Assembly: GCA_028274465.1 (NCBI GenBank)
Contig: CM051458.1
Location: 18,491,566 to 18,555,565, forward strand
Direction of reading: 5' to 3'
Origin: Plantago ovata
Taxonomy: Eukaryota; Streptophyta; Magnoliopsida; Lamiales; Plantaginaceae
DNA: 64,000 bases
Position numbers and translations under genes: made by a program. Below are positions 1 through 10,442 of the stretch, one piece after another. Under the pieces are notes generated by a model. It was not told where the DNA came from. It ran no database searches and was given only the letters and a program-made list of their open reading frames with translations. Each line of letters starts with the position of its first letter. Within the stretch, counting starts at the first letter, position 1.

Positions 1-1651
1 ATGTCTGAAACTATGTGTAAAAATCTCTCTAATAGTCCACTATATATAGTAGTCTATAGAAGCCTAAAGCATAAGCAATTAGACTTCGTAAAGGAATAAG
101 AATCTAATTCTTATCGCACAAGGAAACCAATATCAAGTCTAGATTCATTCCCAATCAAATCAAAACTCAATCAGGAAAATCTAACTTATCCCTTGGACTT
201 CTAATAGAGGAAGGAGTCGAACTCCTTCCCCTATCTACCATGCGCGCGCGCGCCTCCTAGGGACAGTAGGTGGGTCCCAATTTTGGGACCCACTTATAGT
301 TCTAAGGCAATTCAAACTCCAAGTAGATTTTTCCCAAGTGCATAAGTTAATTCTAAATTAACATATCCTTTTAAATCAAACCTCCATTATATTTCCAAAT
401 TATAATCTTTAATTGTATTTACATAAAATACAATTAATTAGCCAATTCAATTAATAATTCCAAATCATTAATCGAGCCACCAAATATTATAATTAATTCC
501 AAATCAATTATAATCCATCAATCACAATTAATTCCAAATTAATTGCGATTCCATCTTCAAGAATATTCTGATAGGCTGAATCACCACATAGTGTGACCCA
601 TAGGGCCTCATCGTATTAAGCAAGTCCCAGACTAGGCAACATGGAATTCCTAGACGGTTCCATTTGCAATATTAATACGTGAAGACGTTTGAGAGGTTTC
701 TCAAAGCTAACCCTTTCGTTGCGAAGCCTGTTGCGCTCAACGCGGCGATGGTAACGTCCCTTCATCTGACTTGCTCGAATGTATCTAGGATCGATGAAGT
801 GTCTATCCCAATAATACATCCACGGGCGTCTCCGGGAGTTGCTTGATTAAGATATACTTATGACCATCATAATATATCATTTGCACTGGCCAGTGACTTT
901 ACCAACACAACTATGCAGACTATGAGCAGTGCTCTCCTGTGCTACACTTGAGAGATGAATCCTTCACAGAATCACTTATCACCCCCATTTGTATGTAGCC
1001 CTAATCCTGGATCGTGTCTTAGGTCAGCTGCTTATTCAAAGCTGACATCGACGGGTCCACCAAGGATATGGGGCAACAAATGTGATGATAAAGTCCTATA
1101 AGTACAAAGGACGAATGGCATCACTTCGACAACTTACCGGTTCCCATAGACACTTCGGTGTAGAGTATACATCGATGGGAGTGTCCGGTGGGTACTTCCA
1201 TTGTTCGATAAAGCTTCTTCGAACAACTATGCGCAGTTATGGGAACGTTTCTCGATTGTCCAACAATCCGTTTCGTGGCCGTGGGATCGGCTCACACTTG
1301 ATCCAACAAGTATAACCTCCACGCATACTAGTCTTGTCTGGTTCATTCAGACCCCTACCTCCGAGATGAACCTCGACTAGGGAGAGTTTGGGATAGATGA
1401 TAACTTACATAGCTCCCACTATCTGTGTGATCGGTCATCTATCCGAGGAGACATGTTTAATATCAATATAGACAGTAATAAAGATATGACATGCTGCAGC
1501 CTGGTGTAATATAAATATGAAAGCGATACTCAATAGTAAAATGCAACAAACATATATTATATTACGTTGACCTGTGTAATATTACATATATGCCCTCTAT
1601 AAGGGCACCATGCCCTTAGTAAGGACTGTCTCTAGGACATATACACTATCA
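1..1651 (-). repeat. CopA 3' LTR, truncated by the window edge
   Basis: Nearly identical to 10443-12273 plus 23668-23918, and inverted relative to 48495-52054. On the minus strand it begins TGATAGTGTATATG at 1651. A TATATATA box lies near 42-52. Upstream of it in the sense direction are an inverted repeat at 211-231 (GGAAGGAGT/ACTCCTTCC), a (GC)n run near 242-253 and an inverted repeat at 270-293 with arms GTGGGTCCCAA/TTGGGACCCAC. About 430 bp of the LTR lie beyond the left edge. Small ORFs here, such as 616-819, recur in other LTR copies but change freely in amino acids and are not called. Confidence 0.93.
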
Positions 1652-1662
1652 ATCTCCCACTT
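1652..1662 (-). other. CopA polypurine tract
   Basis: On the minus strand AAGTGGGAGAT directly precedes the 3' LTR start. This is the usual plus-strand primer position and composition for Ty1/copia elements. Confidence 0.8.
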
Positions 1663-1665
1663 GGA

Positions 1666-3678
1666 CTAGAGCCAGTCACCTTTATGTCTAATTCCCAGAT
1701 TAGCATAATGTCTTAAGTGGACTTCCACTGATAAGACCTTGGTGAAAGGATCTGCCACGTTGTCCGTGGTAGAGACACGTTCTATACTAACTTCTCCTCT
1801 ATCTATAATCTCACGTATAACATGATATTTTCTAAGTACATGTTTGTTCTTGTTTGTAGATCTAGGCTCCCTAGCTTGAGCGACGGCGCCCGTATTGTCA
1901 CAATAAATCGTTATTGGACTGGGAGCAGGAACAACCCTCAATTCCTTCAAGAACTCTGAAATCCAGACAGCTTCTTTCGATGCTTCTGATGCAGCAATGT
2001 ACTCGGCTTCTGTGGATGAGTCAGCAACCGTGGCTTGCTTAGAACTCTTCCAACAGACAGCTCCTCCGTTCAATTTGAATACTTATCCTGTATGTGACTT
2101 AAAGTCATCAGGATCTGATTCAAATCCAGCGTCGACATACCCAGACATCTTTAATTCTGGTTCTCCACCAAACACCAAGAACATCTCTTTAGTCCGTCTA
2201 AGGTACTTAAGAATGTTCTTCACAGCAGTCCAGTGAGGTACTCCTGGATTCTGTTGGTGTCGACAAGTGACACTAAGCGCATATGCCACATCGGGGCTTG
2301 TGCAATTCATTGCATACATTATAGACCGTACTGCCGAAGCATAGGGCACACGACTCATTGCATTTCTTTCGTTATCAGTTTTAGGACCATCCTTAACTGA
2401 TAAGACAATCCCATGCCTAGCTGGGAGAAAGCCTCTCTTTGAGTCGTCCATCTTATAACGCTTTAGTATTTTGTCGATGTAGGTGGACTGTGTCATTCCT
2501 AACATCCTCTTGGATCTATCTCTAAAGATCTTGATCCCTAGGATGTAGTTCGCTTCACCCAAGTCCTTCATCGAGAAGGTACTTGATAATCAAACTTTAG
2601 TCTCTTCTAGCATAGAGACATTGTTTCCCATGATCAAAATGTCATCTACATAAATGATCATGAAAACAACTCCTTTGTCGCTGTGTCTCGCGTAGACACA
2701 GGGATCTTCCTTTCTTCTGATGAAGTCAAACGATTTGACAGCTTCATCAAAGCGGATATTCCAGCTCCTTGACGCTTGCTTTAGCCCATAGATGGATCTT
2801 TGTAATTTGCATACAGCAGTTGGCCTGGTTTTACTTATAAAACCTTCCGGCTGTACCATATAGACCTCTTCCTCAAGGTTGCCATTGAGGAAGGCTGTCT
2901 TTACATCCATCTGCCAGATTTCATAATCATAGTAGGCAGCTATCGCAAGTAGAATTCGAATGGACTTCAATTTTGCTACCGGTGAAAAGGTTTCATCGTA
3001 ATCGATGCCATACCTTTGCGTGTAGCCTTTCGTCACAAGCCTATCTTTGTGCGTTTGTACCTTGCCATCGGCATCTGTCTTTCGTTTAAAGACCCATTTG
3101 CACCCAATTGGTCTAACCCCTTGGGGCAAGTCTACCAAGTTCCAAACTTGGTTCTGGTACATTGAATCCATATCTAATTCCATGGCCTCTTGCCATTTTT
3201 CTGAGTCAATATCAATTACTGCCTCTTTGTAGGTCTCGGGATCTTCCCGATCTGATAAACCGACATCAAGTTAACTGATGTCTTCTATCATAAGGCTTTG
3301 CTTCTGAGGTCCTTTTAGGATCCTCTTCGACCTACGGAACTCGACTTGTTCTGGTGCTTTTCTTTTCTGGCTTCGTGTAACATGAACATTATCAGTGGGT
3401 ACTGATGCAGCTGGTCGCTGGGCGCGACCCTGTTCCCTTGCGGGAGGCTGCTCTTGTGCAACTTGTTGCACAGGTTGGTTGACAACGGGTTCCATTGGTG
3501 TGGTTTCAACTGTTGATCTAATCACAGGACTCCCACTGACTATGACATGCCTAGCAAGTGTCATATCATCACCCTTGTCTGCTTCGAAAGCTCCCACTGA
3601 ACTTGAGTCCAAATCAGAAGATTTAGAGACCTCATGTTCGCGCGTGTCAAAGTCTTGAATTTCTTCAAGTTCTATCAT
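1666..3678 (-). pseudogene. CopA pol, reverse transcriptase and RNase H part
   Basis: One reading frame from 3678 down to 1666, broken by in-frame stops at about 3268-3270, 2587-2589 and 2080-2085 but not shifted within this stretch. Region 3678-3271 is the acidic linker after integrase. The RT runs from about 3232 to 2300, with the WVFKRK start, the QMDVKTAFLNG block and the active-site YVDDIL near 2645-2660. RNase H follows at 2073-1666 with ADSSTEAEYIAASEA and IYCDNTGA. In the family this enzyme copies genomic RNA into cDNA in cytoplasmic particles. Comparison with the expected frame suggests the stops are point mutations of sense codons. The domains are otherwise full length, which fits fairly recent inactivation. 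Confidence 0.92.
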
Positions 3679-3767
3679 GTCATCTAACCTCTCTTCTTCG
3701 AGGTATCCAGCTTCTAAAACTTCACGTTTCTAGACACGATCACCTTGTGATCTTCAGCATGATAGAA

Positions 3768-4646
3768 TTAATAGCCTCTCGTCTGACGAGGATAGCCTAT
3801 GAAATATACTTTGACACCCTTGGCATCTAACTTATCAGTGAGCATCAGTTTGACTATCGCAGGACAGCCCCAAGGTCTAAGATAGCCTAGTGAAGGCTTC
3901 TTTCCCTTCCATAACTCATAAGGAGTTTTCTCCACTGATTTAGATGGTACACGGTTCAGAATGTAGATTGCAGTTTGTAGTGCATATCCCCATAGATACT
4001 TTGGAAGAGTCGAGAATCCAATCATTGATCTTACCATGTCTAACAGGGTTCGATTCCTCCTCTCAGACACACCATTTAACTGTGGTGTTCCAGGAGGAGT
4101 CCATTGCGATTGAATTCCATTTTCCTTCAAGTAGTCGATAAATTCTTCACTAAGGTATTCACCTCCTCGATCTGATCGAAGAGTGACTATCCTTAGGTTC
4201 AATTCATTCTCGACCTCATTCCTAAACTCCTTGAATTTCCCAAAGGTCTCGGATTTATTCTTCATAAGATAAATATATCCAGACCTTGAGAAATCGTCAG
4301 TAAAGGTAACGAAGTAAGGATAACCCCCACGCGCATGGACTTTAAACGATCCACATACATCGGTATGTATGAGCTCTAAGCAGCGAGTGACACGAACACC
4401 TTGTCCAACAAAAGGTTTGTTCGTCATCTTACCCTTAACACAAGATTCACATGTACCATATGATTCAAAATCAAATGGTTGTAAGTAGTCCAACTTCCTT
4501 AGTCTTTGAATCCGTGTTTCATTGATATGGCCTAGCCGACAATGCCATAGATAAGATGGATTATTCTTCTTACTTGAAGACGGTTGTTTGTTATGTATTT
4601 GAAATAAAGGTAGACTACTTTGCAAAATATATAAACCATTCACCAA
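3768..4646 (-). pseudogene. CopA integrase
   Basis: Starts with the pre-integrase zinc-binding segment (HCRLGH ... CESCVKG). The catalytic core follows with the three acidic positions visible: [17 protein letters not shown] and [11 protein letters not shown]. The C-terminal part reads [18 protein letters not shown]. Integrase joins the cDNA to host DNA. The frame ends in a stop after QTRGY where CopB has a glutamate codon, and a 1-nt deletion between 3768 and 3678 shifts the frame before the RT linker. At its start it overlaps the protease frame by a few bases, a frameshift relative to a continuous polyprotein. Confidence 0.92.
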
Positions 4647-5294
4647 GCGAGTTTTCCATAATACTGGTCATTTAATGAAAAATAACAATTATTATTCGCA
4701 AATCGAAAGGAAAAACCCATATTGTCTAACAATGGAATGGAAATAATATTTCTGACAATGGATGGAACAAAATAAACATTATCAAGTTCTAAACATTGTC
4801 CCGAAGGTAAATCTATCTTGCTGCGTCCAACGCGTTTGGCTTCAACTGGATTGCCGTTCCCAACATGCAAGTCGATTTCACCTTGCTTGACTAGCCTGTG
4901 ATCAATTAGCCCCTGCACATTATTACAAATGTGTGAGCCACAGGCTGTATCTAATACCCAACCATTGGAGTCAAAAGTAGTCATGTTCATTTCAATAACA
5001 AACATACCTGAGCCAGAAGTCGGTGGCTTCTCAGCTTGATCTGCCCTAAGCTTAGGGCAATCTTTCTTCCAGTGGCCCTTGAGTTTGCAATAGAGACAAA
5101 TCTCGATCCTAAGTCGAAATTCAGCCATCCTACGATAGCGCCCATTCTTGCCACCCCTCTTCCTTTTGGGTCTACGATTGACCCTTGGGAATCTGTTGGC
5201 AATGGGTCTCTCAGTAATCATCTCTGTTGCTACCCCAACATTGGGATTGTGAATAGATTGCAACAATCTTTGCACGATCAAGATAATGGAAGCC
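4640..5294 (-). pseudogene. CopA gag C-terminus with zinc knuckle, and protease
   Basis: Begins in the basic tail of gag, then has the zinc knuckle CLYCKLKGHWKKDC (about 5060-5100) that binds genomic RNA. The aspartic protease follows with the active-site motif LDTACGSHIC near 4940-4965, a typical Ty1/copia form. The 3085-bp composite insertion at 5295 splits it from the gag N-terminus at 8380-8846. With the insertion and one AAGCC copy ignored, the frame reads through, so gag was continuous before that event. From the knuckle onward the sequence is almost the same as CopB; upstream gag is not. Confidence 0.9.
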
Positions 5295-7648
5295 TGTAAC
5301 GGCCCTTTTTTTTTAATTATTTATTTTAATTATTTAATTATCTAAATAATTTATTTTAGTTGGTAATTATTTAATTTTTTTCCCCGCGCAATTGAATTCG
5401 TCATTTAATAGTTCGCGTACAATTTTCGCTCCGTTCCATTTTGGATCAGCTAGCAAGCTGATTTGGGAGGCCCAAATTTAATTAGTCTTGCTGGCCCAAC
5501 TTTAATGGCCCATGTCTAAAAGCCATTTGAGGGTCCATTCTTGCAACCCTAACCTACCAACTTTCCCACCTTCCCTCATTCCTTATCCTAACGCCACTAC
5601 TCAGAGAAAAGGAAGAAGAAAAGAAACAAAACTCTCTGCCTCTCTCTCGTTCCTCATCCAAACTCCATCTTTGCATCTCAAATTTTCACCATCATCATCA
5701 ACCGCATCATCATCGTCACCACCGCTCTGCCGCCGCCGATCGAGCCGTCCGTCTCGGCCAAGCTCGGTCCGTCCGTCCCGATCTCGCCGCGCCGTCGTCC
5801 ATCTCCGGTCCATCCAGTTCGCGTGCACCCCGTACCGGCGCCGTACAACCCGATATTGCTCCGTTTCCGTCCGTCCCGGTCCTGTTCAAATTCAGTTTCA
5901 TTTGCTTGCTCTGTACCGGCTCTGTTTTAGTGCGGTTGCCCCGATTCCGGTGAGTGGTGTTTGTCTCTATTTTCTGTGGGTTCGAATCTCAGATTGGAAC
6001 TCGATTTAACCTTTCTCTCTTCTTTGTTTTCGGTTCCAATTGCAGTGCGAGTTTGATTCCGATTCTTCGAAGGTATTGCTCGTTCTTTCGTTTACTTTCC
6101 TTTTGACCGTTTTGCCCCTGTATATTCTGTCCTTGTTAATTCGATTTGAACCGTGAACTCGAACTCGGATTAGGATTTGGTACTGGAACGTTTTATTGTG
6201 GTTATGCTGGATTGTTTGACCCCTGACCTCGTTCGTTGACCGTATTCGAACTGAACTAAGACTGAAAATTGAACTGGTGGAATAAATGTGATGTACCTAA
6301 GCTCTGTATGATTTGTTGGACTGATATGTTAGGATTTAGCTTCTGTTGGGGTTATTTTGAGATTTCTGAAAACTTAAGGACCTGTTTGTAATTTTTATGG
6401 TTGATCTAAGTTGACTGGCAGAGGACTTCTGTGAACTTTGTAATTTTTTTGTGGACTGATTTTACTGATTTAAAAACCTATGTGACTTGTTTGGTTTTCT
6501 GAAGCTTAAAGTGGGGTTTTTCCTGTAAATTCATCTGAAGGGCAAAATGGTAATTTCACTTCAGTATATGTTGGTCCTTTTCTGAAAAAGGGTATTTCTG
6601 CTTCAATTCAATTCTATTACTGAGAGTGAGAGTGGCTTTTGTAAATCTAAACTAAGATTAAAGTCTTTTTTCAAAATTCGTTCTTGTTTAAATACATCAT
6701 GTCTTGTTATTATTATGTTTTTAATTGACTTGTTGGTCTAGTTGGTTAGGTGTTTGTTAGTTTAACATAGAGGTCCCGAGTTCGAACCCCACCTTGCCCA
6801 TCTTTTTTCTCCGATTATCTTCTTTTAGTTTTGTTTTCCGTTTCTACTTAAGGTAGTGACTTGGAGTTTCTGCTTAGGTTTCGTATCACCGCTGTCCCGT
6901 AGTTGCTTTCTGAATCCGTGCTAAGTTCAACATACTTCAAGGTGAGTGTTCACCCCTAAACCTACTATTTGCGAAAAACTGGAAGGCTATGTGACTGTTT
7001 GTACCAATTACTATATAGTGTTTACTGTATGCTTCCGCGTAAAAGTATAAGTCCTAAGTATGATTTTTTACATTTCTGTTTGTTGCTACTCTGTACTGGA
7101 TTGACCTTTCTGCAGGAACACCTCTCGGGGTTAACTATCTGTATCTGTTGTTCTGTTTCTGTTCTGTTTCTGTGTGACCGGTCGATTAGGTCGTAACTAG
7201 GTAGACTTGGGTAGTAGAGGACTATCGGGTTTGCTTGGTTATTGCCTAGTCTAATCCCTTTTAGACGCGAGGCAGAAGTCGCTGAGGTCTATTAGGGTCG
7301 TAGGATCTGTTTCCCCAAAGTACACGGGGGTTTCTGTTTCTGTCCGGAGTTGTGCACCCTCTGGAGGGAGTTATAAGGGCATTCTGGGAGTAGGAGCAAT
7401 AAGGCGGGCTGCACCAACGGTCTACAACGTATCTGTTCTGTTAATCTGTTATATGTGTTCTGTTCTGTTTGCTCGTTTTTCTGAAAGGATTTTGTTTTAA
7501 AACTGTTTACTTTCTGTTTTAACTTAGAACCTCACTGAGATCCTTTATCTCACACTCTTTTGTTTTTTCAAAATTCCTTCCTTCCAGATGCTGCCGAGGA
7601 TGTGCGTGACTAGGATGCCAGCGACTGAGAGAAGGGTCTGGGGTGTCA
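5295..7648. repeat. LTR-like block, unclassified (possibly Tekay/Del-like)
   Basis: Starts TGTAACGGCCC and ends GGGGTGTCA, both TG...CA. A purine-rich minus-strand stretch (7649-7662) next to its right end could be a polypurine tract if the block is a minus-strand 3' LTR. Length and the TGTAAC start fit Tekay/Del-type LTRs, but no internal coding region supports that. It contains a CT-rich leader-like part (5520-5760), several GT/AG intron-like borders and a tRNA-like segment at 6734-6808. Nothing else in the window matches it. Confidence 0.5.
6734..6808 (+). other. tRNA-derived pol III promoter-like segment
   Basis: An A-box-like TGGTCTAGTTGG (6734-6745) and a B-box-like GAGTTCGAACCCC (6778-6790) lie at tRNA-like spacing, followed by TTTTTT at 6803-6808 that could end pol III transcription. 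The 5' half does not fold as a complete tRNA by eye, so this looks like a SINE head or tRNA relic rather than a working tRNA gene. Confidence 0.5.
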
Positions 7649-7853
7649 CGGGTTTCTTTTCAAAATAAGAAGATACACTTTTATTGTCTTCATTCGTTGT
7701 TCATTCGAACTTGAGTTGTCATTGGATATTATTTATTTTTGTTAGCGTCAAAGATTATTTTGGACATTTATTGCCGACCGTTGTTATTAAAGTATTTTTC
7801 GATTTTCCTTTTGCAAGAAAATATTTTGTTTTCAAAACCGGTACCGATACAGT

Positions 7854-8157
7854 TGTAACGATCCGGCCCACTAACGGGCCAAGACCCAGCCCAACGGGCC
7901 GGCAAGGTTACTCATGGGCGCTCTCCGGGGTGATATGCTGGCCCCACAGACCAACACGAGTTCTAATCCGCGCACTTTGTCCTCACTCGTGCGCGCACCG
8001 GGAACTTCCCAGTGGGTCACCCATCCTAGAATTGCTCCAGAGCAAGCACGCTTAACTCTAAAGTTCTTATAGGTGGATTCCCGAAAAGAAAGGTGCACCT
8101 TGTTAGTATGAGTAGCGTTCTCAACCCTTTTAAGCCTCTGAAATCTGGGGCGTTACA
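7854..8157 (-). repeat. Cassandra LTR
   Basis: TGTAAC...GTTACA termini and 304 bp, within the usual Cassandra LTR size. It holds the 5S-derived segment at 8001-8099. No 5-bp duplication is seen around this LTR itself. Confidence 0.8.
8001..8099 (-). other. 5S rRNA-derived segment with pol III internal promoter boxes
   Basis: On the minus strand it contains AGTTAAGCGTGCTTG (5S box A region), then TAGGATGGGTGACC (intermediate element and start of box C) and CTGGGAAGT, in the same order as in plant 5S rRNA. The 5' third of 5S is degenerate and the stretch between box A and TAGGATGG differs. This is the known Cassandra hallmark and not a 5S rRNA gene. Confidence 0.85.
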
Positions 8158-8379
8158 ATCACCCCCTCTTAAATTGCGCAACGTTCTCGTTGCGCGCTGT
8201 CCCGAGACCAACCATCCGTGCAGGATTCTAGAGGTGGCCCCTCCAGGCTCAAGAGGTGGCTCCCACCGTCGATACGGTGTAGCACTTTGCCCCGGATGGC
8301 ACTTAGTTCCTGCAGTTCCGGATAGTCCCGCTCTGATACCATGAGTAACCACGCCGGCCGGATTGGTCGGGTTGTTACA

Positions 8380-8846
8380 AAGCCTTAGCTTCTAGCTCTA
8401 AGCCATATCCAACAAGTTGTAAGAGAAAGTCAATCAACGACTTAACTTGTTCAGGCGACAACTCTTTTGTCCCAAGCCTTTTGATAACCATGATCTTGAT
8501 AGCTTCGAACCCTTCACACATCCTTGGAGCATCCAAGAATGAGGAGAGATATTTCACAATCTCATATGGTTCCTTGTCCTCTACATGGTCCAACCATATT
8601 GTCAGACATAACATTCAGCAACAAGTTATTTACAAACTCGGCCCTTTCCACTTCCAATTCATAATAGCAATCATAGGTTGCCGTAGTGAATTCAGTGGGA
8701 GGTGGAGGGATAGGTTCGTCCAATTCGTACTCAACCTCATTGTACCATAGCACCTTTCGTACCTCATGGATCCAATCCACGTAGTTTGGTCCTGTTAGCT
8801 TTTGCAACTCCAAGTTGGCAACAAGCTCGGAGGACGGTATAGCCAT
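8380..8846 (-). pseudogene. CopA gag N-terminal part
   Basis: ATG at 8846 follows a splice-like or leader AG and matches the CopB gag start in position; an in-frame run upstream (to 8894) lacks an ATG. It reads MAIPSSELVANLELQKLTGPNYVDWIHE, a copia gag start with the LTGPNY.DW signature. A 1-nt shift near 8590 moves the frame, and the composite insertion at 8379 cuts it. The protein would form the nucleocapsid shell. It differs strongly from CopB gag, although flanking LTR, leader and pol sequences are near identical. Confidence 0.85.
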
Positions 8847-9332
8847 TTCTAATATCCTAAGGAGAAATAATATAGAACGAAAATAATAAATCAACTATTG
8901 AAATATTATTTCTAAATACACAGTCAACATAACTAAACAATAAGGTCCTTTAGCTATTTAGCTCCCACTATTTTAACATATGCTTGCCCCCACAACAAAC
9001 ATACGGGTAATGTCCAACAAGTTACCGTAGTGGCCAAGATCCAAATCCATACTATGCTATACTCCAACGGGGGCTGGTCGCATAGCATAATATGACCGGT
9101 AGGACTATCTAATATCCAATTGCGTCACGCACCTCTTGGTTGTTAAATCTAATTTAACCCGATGCCCTACATACTGTACCTATCGAGGTCGCTAGATACA
9201 ATATGCAGTAAGTCATAACCATAGGCTTACTCTAATCTGACGATTACTGCGAGTCTGTAAGACGAGGTCGCCAATACAAGAAAACGCAATGAAAGTTCAG
9301 AATTAAAGCACCCTATGGAAAGCATCTCAGAA

Positions 9333-9340
<8 letters not shown>

Positions 9341-9384
<44 letters not shown>
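9341..9384. repeat. (AT)n microsatellite in the CopA leader
   Basis: About 44 bp of pure AT repeats. CopB has only a short AT stretch at the same place (about 56078-56090), so the tract expanded or contracted between copies. Confidence 0.95.
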
Positions 9385-9386
<2 letters not shown>

Positions 9387-9450
9387 CTGTACTTATATTG
9401 GTTGGGGCTTGTAGCTTGAGGGTTGTTATCAGTCATCTACAAACAAATAA

Positions 9451-9601
9451 GGGCGCCGCCTACCCATCATGCATGAACGGTCTACACGTAATGGATGCCG
9501 CCTATCCATTCTAGTTCTAAACGCGGTCAAGCACATAATGGGTGCCGCCTACCCATACATAAATATGCGGTCTGACATATAAGAGGGTGTCGCCTACCCT
9601 C
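9451..9601 (-). repeat. Four tandem stem-loops with AGGCGGC loops (CopA leader)
   Basis: Sense-strand hairpins at 9583-9601, 9538-9556, 9490-9510 and 9451-9465. Stems are GAGGGT/ACCCTC, ATGGGT/ACCCAT, AATGGAT/ATCCATT and GGGT/GCCC around a constant 7-nt loop AGGCGGC (AGGCGAC in the first). Each hairpin is preceded by a GACCG(C) spacer motif. Stem pairs change together while the loop stays, which suggests selection on RNA structure. Confidence 0.8.
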
Positions 9602-10071
9602 GCATGCATAGCGGTCGAACGGAATGTAAAATACATGGTATTTAAACATGCATTGTCAAACAATAGCATATAGAGCATATGAAACAAGTAGTAGCCTATG
9701 TGGATGACAAATGACTTCATAATTTCATTATGAAAATTATAATCCCATACTTATAATCTCTATGAAATAATTGAAAATTTGGACTAGATTGAATAATCGA
9801 AAATTCTATTGACCAAGTAGCAATTTTCAAAAATCCGAAGGACCTAATTGTAATTTTAAAAACCTTAGAGGTGTTAAATCTAAAATTCAAAAGTAGAAGG
9901 ACTAATTTGTAATAAACAATAAATTGATAAATTACAAATAAGCCCTTTAACTTTATACTAATTAAATTTAACCCCTCTAGTTTAAGACAATTACAATTAA
10001 ATCATATTTATATTTCAAATATAAAATTCAATCCTCAAAACTTTCAAAAATTCGATTTTGGGTCCAACCCG

Positions 10072-10074
<3 letters not shown>

Positions 10075-10132
<58 letters not shown>
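10075..10132. repeat. (AT)n microsatellite followed by a T run
   Basis: About 58 bp of AT repeats and then about 14 T. CopB has only a short AT tract with an A run here (55181-55215). Confidence 0.95.
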
Positions 10133-10146
<14 letters not shown>

Positions 10147-10305
10147 GAAAACGTGGGACGGGACCACGCCCGGTACCCGCGGCCCCGGGCGTCGGGCGCC
10201 TGCGTCCGCAGGCCCCGGGTGCCCGCGGCACACGGGCGCCTAGCGCCCGTGCCGCGGGCACGGCGCCGCGGCACCTTAGGCGCCCGAGCAGGCGGCCCAG
10301 TCAAA
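10147..10305 (-). other. GC-rich palindromic block in the CopA leader
   Basis: Strongly GC-rich within AT-rich leader. It includes CCTGCG-TC-CGCAGG at 10199-10212 and a long imperfect hairpin at 10219-10261 whose 18-bp arms begin GTGCCCGCGG and differ by a 2-nt bulge. The matching CopB block (55228-55365) differs in sequence but is equally rich in hairpins. Confidence 0.75.
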
Positions 10306-10428
10306 TATGAATTCTAAATTTATATAAAAACAAAACCTTTGAAAATCGAATTTATCATAGAATCAATTGCATCCACATATCTACAAAATCATACAATATA
10401 TATACGTATATACGTAATCATTTAACCT

Positions 10429-10442
10429 GGCTCCGATACCAC
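10429..10442 (-). other. CopA primer-binding site
   Basis: On the minus strand GTGGTATCGGAGCC directly follows the LTR end TCTTACA. This is the usual initiator tRNA-Met site of plant copia elements (TGGTATCAGAGC) with one mismatch. Confidence 0.88.

Larger units (their letters stand above)
5295..8379. mobile_element. Composite TG...CA insertion in CopA gag, target duplication AAGCC
   Basis: Begins TGTAACGGCCC, ends GGGTTGTTACA and is flanked by AAGCC at 5290-5294 and 8380-8384. The gag frame continues across the empty site, so this is one net insertion. It contains a 2354-bp LTR-like block (5295-7648), a 205-bp AT-rich join and a Cassandra-type unit (7854-8379). No gag or pol domain is seen. 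The 165-residue ORF at 5512-6009 is a Ser/Arg-rich low-complexity reading of a CT-rich stretch and is not called. The relation of the two halves is unresolved: chimera, nested insertion plus deletion, or an unrecognised large non-autonomous element. Confidence 0.8.
7854..8379 (-). mobile_element. Cassandra-type TRIM retrotransposon
   Basis: On the minus strand: a 38-bp 5' LTR remnant (8379-8342), primer site GCTCTGATACCA on plus (8330-8341, complementary-type tRNA-Met site TGGTATCAGAGC), a 170-bp non-coding internal region, a purine-rich tract (AGAGGGGGTGAT, 8158-8170) and a complete 304-bp 3' LTR (8157-7854). Cassandra elements encode no protein and are defined by 5S-rRNA-like sequence in the LTR. 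The right-hand LTR remnant is odd: it matches the opposite end of the 3' LTR in inverted orientation. Confidence 0.82.
8847..10428 (-). other. CopA 5' leader between primer site and gag
   Basis: About 1.6 kb without a gene. In sense order it holds a GC-rich hairpin block (10147-10305), a T/A run and long (AT)n, an AT-rich part, four AGGCGGC stem-loops (9601-9451) and a second (AT)n. The same order occurs in CopB (52068-56572), so the layout is a family trait. ORFs at 10015-10304 read through (AT)n and are artefacts. Confidence 0.8.

Noticed and set aside
616..819. 67-codon ORF in the copia LTR, repeated at 11495-11698, 49320-49523 and 60154-60441
   Set aside because: It is open in all four copies but amino acids change as freely as bases, it lies upstream of the LTR TATA box, and the copies are too similar for openness to mean selection.
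5512..6009. 165-codon ORF, Ser/Pro/Arg rich
   Set aside because: It reads a CT-rich, CpG-containing low-complexity stretch of an LTR-like block; no recognisable domain and an overlapping ORF on the other strand.
8001..8099. 5S rRNA gene
   Set aside because: 5S-like sequence is confined to a TG...CA LTR with a Cassandra internal region and primer site; the 5' third is degraded.
9451..9601. CRISPR-like array (four repeats with spacers)
   Set aside because: Only four imperfect copies in a plant retrotransposon leader; the repeat is a short hairpin with covarying stems and the layout recurs in the sister element.
10015..10304. ORFs of 61-86 codons across (AT)n and the GC-rich block
   Set aside because: They consist of Ile-Tyr repeats from the microsatellite and Pro/Arg/Ala from the GC block on several frames; no start context or homology.
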